NCBI GenBank assembly: GCA_902604245.1
Contig: CACKXQ010000008.1
Coordinates: 1 to 36,453 of the forward strand
Reading direction: 5' to 3'
DNA: 36,453 nucleotides
From: an uncultured Pelagibacteraceae bacterium
GTDB taxonomy: Bacteria > Pseudomonadota > Alphaproteobacteria > Pelagibacterales > Pelagibacteraceae
A model generated the notes under the pieces. That model was not told where the DNA came from. It saw nothing but the letters and a program-made list of their open reading frames with translations, and searched no databases. This document shows positions 15,752 through 23,737 of this stretch, in pieces; the first letter of the stretch is position 1; each line of letters opens with the position of its first letter. Position numbers and translations under genes: made by a program.

Positions 15752-16777
15752 ATGTCTAAAATCGAAATCAATAACGTATACAAAATTTTTGGTCCTAAAC
15801 CTGATAGTGTTCTTAAAATGGTGCAAGAAGGAGCAACAAAAGAAAATGTTCTGGAAAAAACTGGACATACAGTTGGATTAGACAATGTATCCTTAAAAAT
15901 TGAGGAAGGAGAAACATTTGTTTGTATGGGTTTGTCTGGATCAGGAAAATCAACACTAATTAGGCATTTAAATAGATTAATTGACCCAACCTCTGGAGAA
16001 ATTTTAGTAGAAGGCAAAGATGTTACTACTCTAAACAAAGAACAATTAATTGAGTTTAGAAGACAGAAAATGAGTATGGTATTTCAACGATTTGGGTTAT
16101 TCCCACACAAAACAGTTTTACAAAATGTTGGGTATGGACTCGAGATGCAAGGTATGGAGATTGAAAAAAGAAATTCTGTTGCTATGGAAAAAATCGAGTC
16201 AGTTGGATTAAGTGGATTTGAAAATCAATATCCTGCACAACTTTCTGGAGGTATGCAACAGCGAGTAGGTCTTGCGAGAGCCTTGGCTACTGACACAGAC
16301 ATTATGTTAATGGATGAAGCTTTTTCTGCGTTAGATCCTTTAATAAGAAGTGATATGCAGAAACAACTTATAGATCTCCAATCAGAATTAAAAAAAACAA
16401 TAGTATTTATTACTCATGATCTTGATGAGTCATTAAGGTTAGGAGATCATATTGGAATTTTGAATGCAGGAAAACTTGTTCAGGTAGGAACACCTGTAGA
16501 AATTATAATGAACCCTGCTGATGAATATGTTGAGGCATTTGTTAAAGACGTAAATAGAACAAAGGTTATAAAAGCAAAGATTATAATGAAACCAGTAAAT
16601 CAATCAGATGATATAGACAAATCAAACTTGATAAAAGTTGAAGAAGACCAATTTATAGAGGAATTTCTACCCCAAGTTGTTTGTAGTAACTCTAATTGTG
16701 AGGTAGTTGATAAACAAGGAAATGCTAAAGGCTATATATCTAATAAAGAATTGCAAGAATCACTTTCAAACTCATAA
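15752..16777 (+). CDS. Glycine betaine/proline-type ABC transporter ATPase (ProV/OpuAA-like, copy 2)
   Basis: A second importer ATPase, 341 residues, paralogous to the one at 9468-10514 and alike over the whole length. Walker A is GLSGSGKST (60-68), signature LSGGMQQR (164-171), Walker B IMLMDEA (184-190). The residue after the catalytic Glu189 is Ala instead of the common Pro. The C-terminal 70 residues look like a reduced CBS region ending in K-Q-G-N-A-K-G-Y-I-S-N. No second permease or binding protein is present, so it either alternates with or pairs with copy 1 on the fused permease, or serves a permease elsewhere. The 2OG oxygenase starts 15 bases downstream, so its transcript includes enzymes as well as transport. 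Confidence 0.9.
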   Translation: MSKIEINNVYKIFGPKPDSVLKMVQEGATKENVLEKTGHTVGLDNVSLKIEEGETFVCMGLSGSGKSTLIRHLNRLIDPTSGEILVEGKDVTTLNKEQLIEFRRQKMSMVFQRFGLFPHKTVLQNVGYGLEMQGMEIEKRNSVAMEKIESVGLSGFENQYPAQLSGGMQQRVGLARALATDTDIMLMDEAFSALDPLIRSDMQKQLIDLQSELKKTIVFITHDLDESLRLGDHIGILNAGKLVQVGTPVEIIMNPADEYVEAFVKDVNRTKVIKAKIIMKPVNQSDDIDKSNLIKVEEDQFIEEFLPQVVCSNSNCEVVDKQGNAKGYISNKELQESLSNS

Positions 16778-16792
16778 TTTGATCAAATAGTT

Positions 16793-17644
16793 ATGAAAAA
16801 AAGTTTAAGTAACATCGTTGATTTAGTTAAATACCCAATTCATGATTTACAATCACCAAAGATCAAGAAAATAACTGAAAAATGTAAAACTGAATTGGAT
16901 AGTGATAGTTGTTCGGTAATTCCTAATTTTATTTTACCAAATTCTTTAAATGTAATGAAAAAAGAATTAGAGCAACAACTTAATGAAGTTTATATGTCTA
17001 AAGAAAGTATAAATGCATATCTCTATGCAAAAGACGATCCTACTCTTCCTAAAGATCACCCAAAAAGAACATTTATGGATAGATTTAATGGCTATTTAAA
17101 TTCTGACTGTTTTGCAAAAAATTCGGAGATGAAATTTCTTTATGAAACTGAGGAATTATTAAAATTTGTATCCGCATGCTTAGGGATTGCACCTATATAT
17201 AGATGGGCTGATCCTTTAGCCTGTCATGCATACAATGTTATGGAACCTGATGGAATATTGCCTTGGCATTTTGATAGTTGTGAATTTACTTTGAGCTTAA
17301 TGATTCAAAAACCTGAAAAAGGTGGGATATTTGAATATTGTCCAAACATAAGAGAACCAGGAAACGAAAAATTTGATGATGTAAAGAAAGTACTTGATGG
17401 AGATCGATCAAGAGTAAAAAGACTTGAGCTAGAACCTGGTGATTTACAAATATTTAAAGGCAGATTTACTATGCATAGAGTAACTAAAGTTATAGGAAAA
17501 ACATCACGATTTATGTGTATACCTGCCTATGTATTGGATCCATGGAGAGTAAATACGCCTGAACACTCAAAAGCAATTTACGGAAAAGTATTGCCCATAC
17601 ATTTAGAAAGAAATAAAGTTAGATCCGATGGATTAACAGATTAA
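16793..17644 (+). CDS. 2OG-Fe(II) oxygenase, possibly of the BesD/HalD-like amino-acid group
   Basis: A 283-residue non-heme iron oxygenase. The predicted facial triad is His159-x-Asp161 (LPWHFDSCEFTLSLMIQ) and His228 (FTMHRVTKV), with Arg239 for 2OG. The W-H-F-D-x-x-E-F-x-x-(S/T)-L-M-(I/L)-Q plus G-G-x-F-E-Y pattern recalls, from memory, the family that includes free-lysine halogenases. Those replace the Asp by Gly, so this protein with Asp should hydroxylate, not halogenate. A free amino acid or its methylated derivative would suit the transporter beside it. It starts 15 bases after the ATPase stop and overlaps the following SDR by one base. The oxygenase call is firm; the subfamily and substrate are tentative. 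Confidence 0.78.
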   Translation: MKKSLSNIVDLVKYPIHDLQSPKIKKITEKCKTELDSDSCSVIPNFILPNSLNVMKKELEQQLNEVYMSKESINAYLYAKDDPTLPKDHPKRTFMDRFNGYLNSDCFAKNSEMKFLYETEELLKFVSACLGIAPIYRWADPLACHAYNVMEPDGILPWHFDSCEFTLSLMIQKPEKGGIFEYCPNIREPGNEKFDDVKKVLDGDRSRVKRLELEPGDLQIFKGRFTMHRVTKVIGKTSRFMCIPAYVLDPWRVNTPEHSKAIYGKVLPIHLERNKVRSDGLTD

Positions 17645-18429
17645 TGTCATACAATTTCAAAAATAAAAAAATTATTATCTCAGCTGGGGCATCAGGAATT
17701 GGATGGGCAACAGCAAAAGAGTGTCTTGAAAAAGGTGCGAAGGTATTCGTTTGTGATATCGATAAAAAATCTATAATTAAATTAAAGAAAAATCCTTTGA
17801 ATAATAAAAGGTTGTTTTCTTTTCATTGTGATGCCTCAAATGAAAATGATGTAATAAATTTCTTTAAAGAAATTAAAAAAAAAACACAAAAGATTGATGC
17901 ACTAATTAATAATGTTGGTGTTGCAGGCCCAACAGGAACTATGGATAAACTTAAAACAAAAGATTGGGAACAAACTTTAAAGATAAATGTAATTAGTCAT
18001 TTTATTTTTTCAAAATTAGCAATACCAATGTTAAAAAAGAATAAAGGTGGATCAGTAGTCAATCTGTCTTCTACAGCAGGTATATTTGGGTTTCCTTTAA
18101 GATCTCCCTACTCAGCCAGTAAATGGGCGGTAGTTGGAATGACTAAAACTTTAGCAATGGAATTAGGAAAGTTTAAAATTAGAGTAAACGCAATTTGTCC
18201 AGGAACTGTAAAAGGAGATAGAATGGGAAGAGTTATTAGAGACAAAGCTAAATTTTTAAAAATTTCAAAAAAAGCTGTGGAGAGTGAATTTGTTTCTATG
18301 ACTTCTCTTAATACATGGGTTTACGAGAAAGATATTGGTAAAATGTGTTGTTATTTAATTTCTGACGAGTCTTCTAGAATTTCTGGTCAAGTAGTTGGTG
18401 TTGATGGAAACACTTTAAGAATGCATTAG
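17644..18429 (+). CDS. Short-chain dehydrogenase/reductase (SDR)
   Basis: A classical NAD(P)-dependent SDR of 261 residues. The cofactor loop is GASGIG (15-20), then NNVG (89-92, usually NNAG). Catalytic Ser142/143 lies in VNLSSTAG and Tyr156/Lys160 in YSASK. NPGTV-like ICPGTVKGD and the C-terminal SGQVVGVDGN are usual. The Asp ending the second strand (VCDID) favours NAD. The start overlaps the preceding oxygenase stop by one base (TAATG), so it probably oxidises the alcohol that oxygenase makes; that is inference. Its stop is 4 bases from the convergent hydrolase stop. Confidence 0.92.
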   Translation: MSYNFKNKKIIISAGASGIGWATAKECLEKGAKVFVCDIDKKSIIKLKKNPLNNKRLFSFHCDASNENDVINFFKEIKKKTQKIDALINNVGVAGPTGTMDKLKTKDWEQTLKINVISHFIFSKLAIPMLKKNKGGSVVNLSSTAGIFGFPLRSPYSASKWAVVGMTKTLAMELGKFKIRVNAICPGTVKGDRMGRVIRDKAKFLKISKKAVESEFVSMTSLNTWVYEKDIGKMCCYLISDESSRISGQVVGVDGNTLRMH

Positions 18430-18433
18430 AGCT

Positions 18434-19204
18434 TTAAATATTTTCAATAAATTCTATTAAGTTAATTGCTATTTGCTCAGGAGCCTCTATCAAAAAAGAG
18501 TGTTTAACCTCTGGTATAATAACTAATTTAGAATCTTTTATCTCATTTGACATTTTTTTGTTATGTGAGGGAGTGCATCCACCATCATTTTCTCCTGTCA
18601 TAAATAGACAAGGTTTCTTTATATCTTTTAACCAAGAGATCATCTCAGTTTCTGCATAAATTTTAAAAACATTAATAAACACATCTTTATCAGTATCTAT
18701 TACCTGTTTTAATCTTCTAGATACTAGATCCGGATTTCTTTCTATAAACTTATCTGTGAACCATCTGTGAGTCAGATTTTTTAATGTTTGTTCAACTCCC
18801 TTATTTTTTAGATCTGAAATGACACTCCACACTTTTTGTTTATCTTCATCAGATCTTCCTGCAACTGTTGATAACAAACCTACTGACAAAACCCTTTCAG
18901 GAAACTTTTTAGCATAAGCAGGGGCGATCATGCCCCCTAAAGAATGTCCTATAAAATGGGCTTTTTCGATGTTTGTCTTTTCTCTTACTCTTTCAAGATC
19001 TAGAACAAGATCATCTAAATTAAAATCTTTATTATCTACGGGTGATTTCCCATGACCTCTTAAGTCGTATGTCACAACTGTAAACATACTTTTAAGTTTT
19101 GGAGTTATAAATCTCCATGCATCCTCTGCACCTCCAACTCCATGAGTTAAAAATATTGCAGGCCCCGATCCTGTGACTGAGTAATTGCAATCTATGATGC
19201 TCAT
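18434..19204 (-). CDS. Alpha/beta hydrolase (enol-lactonase-like)
   Basis: A 256-residue alpha/beta-fold hydrolase. It has the oxyanion segment LTHGVGGAEDAW, the nucleophile elbow GHSLGG with Ser88, an acid in T-G-E-N-D-G-G and the terminal His in EVKHSF. Overall layout (YDLRGHGKS near residue 46) resembles 3-oxoadipate enol-lactonases and related C-C or ester hydrolases, which does not fix a substrate. It is the last gene of the minus-strand run BKACE, carnitine dehydrogenase-like, LLM, hydrolase, and lies 6 bases after the LLM gene. A different alpha/beta hydrolase at 32102 accompanies the other LLM gene, so the pairing of these two families occurs twice in the window. Confidence 0.88.
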   Translation of the reverse strand: MSIIDCNYSVTGSGPAIFLTHGVGGAEDAWRFITPKLKSMFTVVTYDLRGHGKSPVDNKDFNLDDLVLDLERVREKTNIEKAHFIGHSLGGMIAPAYAKKFPERVLSVGLLSTVAGRSDEDKQKVWSVISDLKNKGVEQTLKNLTHRWFTDKFIERNPDLVSRRLKQVIDTDKDVFINVFKIYAETEMISWLKDIKKPCLFMTGENDGGCTPSHNKKMSNEIKDSKLVIIPEVKHSFLIEAPEQIAINLIEFIENI

Positions 19205-19210
19205 AGATAT

Positions 19211-20245
19211 TTATGCTACTTGTATATTAGATTTTTTGAAATATGGGATTACGTTTTCACCAATTCTATACATTGATTCTATTAGGTCATCTTGAGATTG
19301 TCCAAAACTTGAACTAAGAATTACCTCATCAACTCCTGCTTCAGCATAAACGCTAAGTTTATCGATCATTTCATTTAAAGGACAAATTAAAAGATTTTCT
19401 TTTAATTCTTCTAAAGTTTGTTTTCTTGGTAATGCTTCTATATTCCCCTCTTTTACTTTTCCTGGTCCTGTAAACATATTGTCAAATCTTTTGTAATATT
19501 CATAAGCAAGTTTTGTTTTCTCTTTAGCTTCATTTTCATTTTTTGCTAGATAAGCCATTCTTTGCATAGAAAGTTTAAGTAATTTACCTTTTTCACCTAG
19601 TTGAATACAACCTTCTTTAAATGCATTAACTCTACTTAACAAAAGATCTTTTGTTCCTGATAATACTGTTGATTGAACATGAAATCCTCTTGAAGCTGCA
19701 TCTTTTATACTTTCTAAATTCATTGCAGCAATCATCATTGGTATTGGATTGCTTATGGGTCGAGGCATTATAGTTAATGGTTCGAAGTCGTAGAATTTCC
19801 CTTTATACGAAACTTCTTTACTTTTTAATAACAATTGTAGTACCTCAAGAGACTCTACAAATTTTTCTTTAGATTGTTCTATTGGTGAACCCAGTCTTTT
19901 CATTTCCCATGTAAATGCTCCTCTTCCTACACCTAATATTAATCTTCCATCAGTTAAAATGTCAGCAGTGGCTACTTCACCAGCATATGTTCTCATATCG
20001 TGTAGAGGCAAAACAACTATACCTGTTGTTATTTTAATATTTTTTGTAACTGATGCAATTTTTACTGCCATCTGTAATGGTGATGGCATCATTAGTAAAT
20101 TTATTAAATGATGCTCTGGTATTGATACAGTTGCATAACCAAGTTTTTCAGCTGTTTCACATTCTTCAAGCATATTTTTAAAATGCTGACTTGAACCAAT
20201 GCTTGTGTCTGGCATGTAACTTGTTAAAAAATGATTAAAATCCAT
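19211..20245 (-). CDS. LLM-class flavin-dependent oxidoreductase (bacterial luciferase-like), copy 1
   Basis: A 344-residue TIM-barrel flavoenzyme of the luciferase-like monooxygenase superfamily, which uses reduced FMN or F420 to oxygenate or transfer hydride. It shows SIPEHH near residue 41, TGIVVLPLHDMRTYAGEVATAD-type sequence, and G-R-L-I-L-G-V-G-R-G followed by the YDFEPLTIMPRP region that is common to the family. A low-GC marine cell is more likely to use FMN than F420, but nothing here proves it. No flavin reductase gene is visible. Its place directly after the carnitine dehydrogenase-like gene (36 bases) suggests action on a side product or another amine. Function unknown. Confidence 0.88.
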   Translation of the reverse strand: MDFNHFLTSYMPDTSIGSSQHFKNMLEECETAEKLGYATVSIPEHHLINLLMMPSPLQMAVKIASVTKNIKITTGIVVLPLHDMRTYAGEVATADILTDGRLILGVGRGAFTWEMKRLGSPIEQSKEKFVESLEVLQLLLKSKEVSYKGKFYDFEPLTIMPRPISNPIPMMIAAMNLESIKDAASRGFHVQSTVLSGTKDLLLSRVNAFKEGCIQLGEKGKLLKLSMQRMAYLAKNENEAKEKTKLAYEYYKRFDNMFTGPGKVKEGNIEALPRKQTLEELKENLLICPLNEMIDKLSVYAEAGVDEVILSSSFGQSQDDLIESMYRIGENVIPYFKKSNIQVA

Positions 20246-20281
20246 ATAATTAAATTACCATTTTAATTTTTCTTTAGATAT

Positions 20282-21226
20282 CTATTTTCTAATTTTATTT
20301 TCATATTTTTTTCTAAGGTTTTGTAAGTTGACTAAGTACTCATCTCTTATATTTGATAATTGATTGATTGACTTTCCTTTTGCTTGTTTTTTTGTACCAG
20401 AAATCAATCTTTCTGAAAGTTTATTTGATAATTTTGGGGCTTTAAGCTTAGTCCATGGGAGTTTTAATGCGGGCCCAAATTGTTCAAGCATATGTTTCAT
20501 TCCGGCTTTTCCTCCTGCCAAATGAAAAGTTAAAAATGTTCCCATTAATGAATATCTTAAGCCTGGGCCGTCCTCAATAGCTCTATCTAAATCCTCTGTT
20601 GAGGCATACCCTTCATTTATAATATGAAGCGCTTCTCTCCATAAAGCTTCTTGCAGTCTATCAGATAGATATCCTGGCAGCTCCTTTTTAAGGGTAATTG
20701 GGTTCATTGAGATCGATTTATAAAATTTATTTGCTGCATTTAATGATTTAGAACTTGTTTTTTTTCCTGGAACTATTTCAACTAAAGGTAGTAAATAAAC
20801 AGGATTGAATGGATGGGCAATTATACCTCTTTTACTATTTTTACATTTTGAAAAAATTCTTGAGGGAAGTAATCCAGATGAGCTTGACGATATCAAAACC
20901 TCCGGTTTACAATAATTTGAAATTTGACTTATTAATTGAGTTTTAAGTTTATAGTTTTCAGGAGCACATTCTTGGATTAGATCTGCTTCTTTAACGGTAC
21001 TCTCTAAAGAAGAAAAAAACTTTAAATTATTTAAATTTATCTTTTTTTTATTAAATAGTTTTTTTACAAAAGGTACGGCTCTTTTTATTTCTTGGATTAA
21101 GCTATTCCTTTGAATTAAATTTTTATCGTATGCTAAAACTTTTATGTTATGAGCTAAGAGTCTTATTGTCCACCCTAATCCAATTACTCCTGTGCCAATT
21201 ACTGCAACTTTTTTAATTTTGGACAT
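20282..21226 (-). CDS. L-carnitine 3-dehydrogenase-like (3HCDH family)
   Basis: Predicted to oxidise L-carnitine to 3-dehydrocarnitine with NAD. The 314-residue protein has an N-terminal Rossmann domain (IGTGVIG, residues 10-16, with Asp34 closing the second strand for NAD). The 3-hydroxyacyl-CoA dehydrogenase catalytic pair is His138 and Glu150 in AHPFNPVYLLPLVEIVPG, a stretch typical of carnitine dehydrogenases. A C-terminal helical domain follows with E-A-L-W-R-E-A-L and D-R-A-I-E-D-G-P-G-L-R. Its ATG overlaps the BKACE stop by one base, as in known carnitine-degradation clusters where the two act in sequence. Without that partner a lambda-crystallin-like hydroxyacid dehydrogenase would be the alternative. 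Confidence 0.85.
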   Translation of the reverse strand: MSKIKKVAVIGTGVIGLGWTIRLLAHNIKVLAYDKNLIQRNSLIQEIKRAVPFVKKLFNKKKINLNNLKFFSSLESTVKEADLIQECAPENYKLKTQLISQISNYCKPEVLISSSSSGLLPSRIFSKCKNSKRGIIAHPFNPVYLLPLVEIVPGKKTSSKSLNAANKFYKSISMNPITLKKELPGYLSDRLQEALWREALHIINEGYASTEDLDRAIEDGPGLRYSLMGTFLTFHLAGGKAGMKHMLEQFGPALKLPWTKLKAPKLSNKLSERLISGTKKQAKGKSINQLSNIRDEYLVNLQNLRKKYENKIRK

Positions 21227-22113
21227 TACTTGTGTTTAACAAGCTTTAATTTTTTCCTTGTTTCTTCAGCAGTCATTATTGATGCACCTAGATCTGTTAC
21301 AATTCTGATTGCTTTTTCAACTAACTGAGCATTGGTTGCAAGTTTACCTTTTGATATATACAAATTATCTTCTAAACCAACTCTTGGGTTTCCACCCATA
21401 ACAACTGTTTGTGCTACAAAAGGCATTTCATTTTTTGATATTGCAAAGCCTGACCATACTCCTTGTTCTGGCATTATATCTTTCATTGCTTGCATTGCTA
21501 ACGGAGTAGCTGGAGCTCCCCAAGGAATACCTAAACACATTTGAAACATTGGTGGATCGTCAAGTAAACCTTCTTTATACAATTGTGATCCAAACCACAT
21601 ATTTCCTAAATCAAATGCCTCTATTTCTGGTTTAACTTTAATCTCTTGTAATTTTTTTGCAGCCTTCCTTAAATCATTAGGTGTATTAACTGTAATTACT
21701 GAACCATCTCCAAAATTTAATGTACCAGCATCCAAAGTACAAATTTCGGGTAAAAATTGTTCTGCATTAGCTATTCTTTCCATAACATTTGCCATGTCAG
21801 TCATAGGGCCAAAATCTAGGGGGTTTTTCCCTTGGCCAATGTCCAAGTCACCACCCATCCCTGTTGTTAAATTTAAAATTACATCAGTTTCGCTTGATCT
21901 AATTCTATCAACTACCTCTTTATATAATTCCAGCCTTCTACTTGGTGTTCCATCCTCTTCTCTCACATGAATATGTGCAATTGCAGCTCCTGCCTTTGCT
22001 GCTTCTATTGCTGATTTAGCTATTTGTTCTGGAGTTTTTGGTAAATCAGGATGTTTGCTTGCAGTATCTCCAGACCCAGTAACTGCACATGAGATAAAAA
22101 CGTTATTGTTCAT
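21226..22113 (-). CDS. Beta-keto acid cleavage enzyme (BKACE, DUF849), probable dehydrocarnitine cleavage
   Basis: Zinc-dependent (beta/alpha)8 enzyme that cleaves a beta-keto acid with acetyl-CoA. With 3-dehydrocarnitine the products would be betainyl-CoA and acetoacetate. The 295 residues include ISCAVTGSGD at the start, the zinc ligands His47 and His49 (IAHIHVREEDGTPSRR), NLTTGMGG, CTLDAGTLNFGDG, and the third ligand Glu248 in GNPRVGLEDN. All of these are family landmarks. BKACE enzymes accept several keto acids; dehydrocarnitine is chosen because the coupled downstream gene is a carnitine dehydrogenase-like protein and a hotdog thioesterase lies on the adjacent strand. First gene of its operon, 35 bases from the divergent class II aldolase. 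Confidence 0.88.
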   Translation of the reverse strand: MNNNVFISCAVTGSGDTASKHPDLPKTPEQIAKSAIEAAKAGAAIAHIHVREEDGTPSRRLELYKEVVDRIRSSETDVILNLTTGMGGDLDIGQGKNPLDFGPMTDMANVMERIANAEQFLPEICTLDAGTLNFGDGSVITVNTPNDLRKAAKKLQEIKVKPEIEAFDLGNMWFGSQLYKEGLLDDPPMFQMCLGIPWGAPATPLAMQAMKDIMPEQGVWSGFAISKNEMPFVAQTVVMGGNPRVGLEDNLYISKGKLATNAQLVEKAIRIVTDLGASIMTAEETRKKLKLVKHK

Positions 22114-22148
22114 AATTTATTTTTCAACTATATTTTAAAATCATACAA
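22114..22148. promoter_or_regulatory. Compact divergent promoter gap (BKACE / class II aldolase)
   Basis: The two operons diverge across only 35 bases. ATTTTAAAAT (22132-22141) is a palindrome carrying a -10-like TAAAAT on each strand. On the plus strand it ends 7 bases before the ATG, which would place the transcript start at or beside the start codon. No good -35 was found and no Shine-Dalgarno is present. Evidence is weak but the arrangement must serve both carnitine operon halves. Confidence 0.3.
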
Positions 22149-22874
22149 ATGGAAATATCAGAATTACAGAAAGAGTTAGCTGCAACTTTTAGATGGACAG
22201 CAAGACTAAATATGCACGAGGGTGTTGCAAACCATTTTAGTGCATGCGTTCCAGACTCTTCTGATTTTTACGTAAATAAAGCAGGCATTCACTTTAGTAA
22301 TATTAAGGCTAGCGATTTAATCTTAGTGACTAAAGAAAATAAAGAAGAACTGAAGAATAAACCAGACGTAATTGATCCAACAGCTCTATATATACACAGT
22401 GCAATTCATGAAAAAGCAGCTCACGCAAGATGCATTTTTCATGTTCATTCAAAATATGCAACTGCCCTCTCTACTCTTAAAAATCCTGTTATGAAACCTA
22501 TCGATCAAAATACAATGATGTTTTATAATAGAGTATCTGCATTCAAAGAATTTGGAGGTCTAGGACTAGAAGAAGAGTCTATTAAGATGGCAAATGCTTT
22601 AGGAAACAAACAACACATGTTGCTTGCAAATCACGGAATTTTGACTACTGGAAGAACGGTGGCCGAAGGTTTTAATTCTCTCTATTATTTTGAAAGAGCG
22701 GCAGAAACTTATCTTACAGCTCTATCTACAAATCAAGAGCTTAATGTTGTAAGTCATGAAATTGCAGAAAAAACTGCAGAGGAACATGAAAACTTTCCAA
22801 CTGATTTTGCAAATTTATTTTTATCTCAAATTAGGATCATTTTAGATAAAGAAGAGCCAGATTATAAAAATTAA
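22149..22874 (+). CDS. Class II aldolase/adducin family protein
   Basis: A zinc-dependent aldolase or decarboxylase-type enzyme of 241 residues. The metal ligands are likely His98 and His100 (FHVHSKYATAL) and His162 (LLANHGILTTG), as in fuculose-phosphate aldolase. The N-terminal part has N-H-F-S-A-C, the usual N-H-(I/F)-S motif. Adducin-like members act on small hydroxy or keto acids, and many remain unassigned. First gene of the plus-strand run that continues with a CitE-like lyase with no gap; the stop at 22872-22874 abuts the next ATG at 22875. The two aldol-type enzymes may act in one path. Substrate unknown. Confidence 0.88.
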   Translation: MEISELQKELAATFRWTARLNMHEGVANHFSACVPDSSDFYVNKAGIHFSNIKASDLILVTKENKEELKNKPDVIDPTALYIHSAIHEKAAHARCIFHVHSKYATALSTLKNPVMKPIDQNTMMFYNRVSAFKEFGGLGLEEESIKMANALGNKQHMLLANHGILTTGRTVAEGFNSLYYFERAAETYLTALSTNQELNVVSHEIAEKTAEEHENFPTDFANLFLSQIRIILDKEEPDYKN

Positions 22875-23735
22875 ATGGACTTAGATAAATTAAAAGTAAG
22901 AAGAAGTTTTATATTTACGCCAGGGCTTCATCCTGAAATGTTTCCAAAAGCAATTGCATCGGGTGCTGATATGGTTTGTATTGAATTAGAGGATGGGATA
23001 GCAATAAATGATAAAGCAGAAGCTAGAAAAAATACTATAGAGGCTCTAAAAACTCTCGAAGTAAAAAATGATGTAGAGTTAGTTGTAAGATTAAATAATC
23101 AAAGAACAAAGTTTGGTCTTTTAGATTTAGAAGCTTTTATATCTAGCAAAATAAATCTAAAGGCTATCATGTTACCGAAGGTTAAAACTCCAGACGAAAT
23201 AACGTTTATAGATGATCTTTTAACAGACTGTAATTTAGATACGGATCTTCATGTAATTATGGAAACAAATGAGGCTTTAGAAAATATTTATAATATTGCT
23301 CATGCCAGCAAAAGAATAGTTGCTCTATATTTTGGTGGAGTTGATATGGCAGCTGAGCTTAGAGTTGAAAATAAATGGGAAAATCTTGTCCATGCGAGAT
23401 CTAAATTAGTTCATGCAGGTGCAAGTGTTGGTGTGGATGTAATAGATGTACCTTATTTAGACTTAGAGAATATGGAAGGAATGAGGAAAGAGGCTGAACA
23501 AGTAAGAAACTTGGGCTTTACTGGAAAAGGCTCTATTCACCCAAAACAAATTAAAATTTTAAATGAAGTATTTACACCACCTCAAGATGAGATTATCAAG
23601 GCAAAAAAAATTTTAGAGGAGTTTAATAACTCAAATACAGGTTTAGTAGTTATAGATGGTAAACTAATTGAAAAACCTGTTCTTAGAGAAATGAAAAGAA
23701 AAATACTAATAGCTGATAAAATAAATAAAGTTTAA
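22875..23735 (+). CDS. HpcH/HpaI aldolase / citrate lyase beta-like (CitE family) protein
   Basis: A 286-residue TIM-barrel lyase of the CitE/malyl-CoA lyase type, which makes or breaks C-C bonds in acyl-CoA or hydroxy-acid substrates with Mg2+. Visible marks are RRSFIFTPG, IELEDGI (residues 36-42), VVRLNN with the CoA/keto-binding Arg72, IMETNEALENI carrying a probable Mg-binding Glu, FGGVDMAAEL with an Asp, and GSIHPKQIKILNEVF near the C terminus. It starts immediately after the class II aldolase and 2 bases before the thioesterase, suggesting a CoA-linked step. Malyl-, citramalyl- or beta-methylmalyl-CoA-like lyase activities are all possible. Confidence 0.88.
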   Translation: MDLDKLKVRRSFIFTPGLHPEMFPKAIASGADMVCIELEDGIAINDKAEARKNTIEALKTLEVKNDVELVVRLNNQRTKFGLLDLEAFISSKINLKAIMLPKVKTPDEITFIDDLLTDCNLDTDLHVIMETNEALENIYNIAHASKRIVALYFGGVDMAAELRVENKWENLVHARSKLVHAGASVGVDVIDVPYLDLENMEGMRKEAEQVRNLGFTGKGSIHPKQIKILNEVFTPPQDEIIKAKKILEEFNNSNTGLVVIDGKLIEKPVLREMKRKILIADKINKV

Positions 23736-23737
23736 AA

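Noticed and set aside
15691..16038. 115-residue minus-strand ORF across the start of the second ABC ATPase
   Set aside because: Antisense to the Walker A region of a clear ATPase; hydrophobic/serine runs are what the complement of such codons gives.
16793..17644. Calling this oxygenase a halogenase
   Set aside because: Related halogenases lack the Asp of the iron triad; here His159-x-Asp161 is intact, so hydroxylation is the expected reaction.
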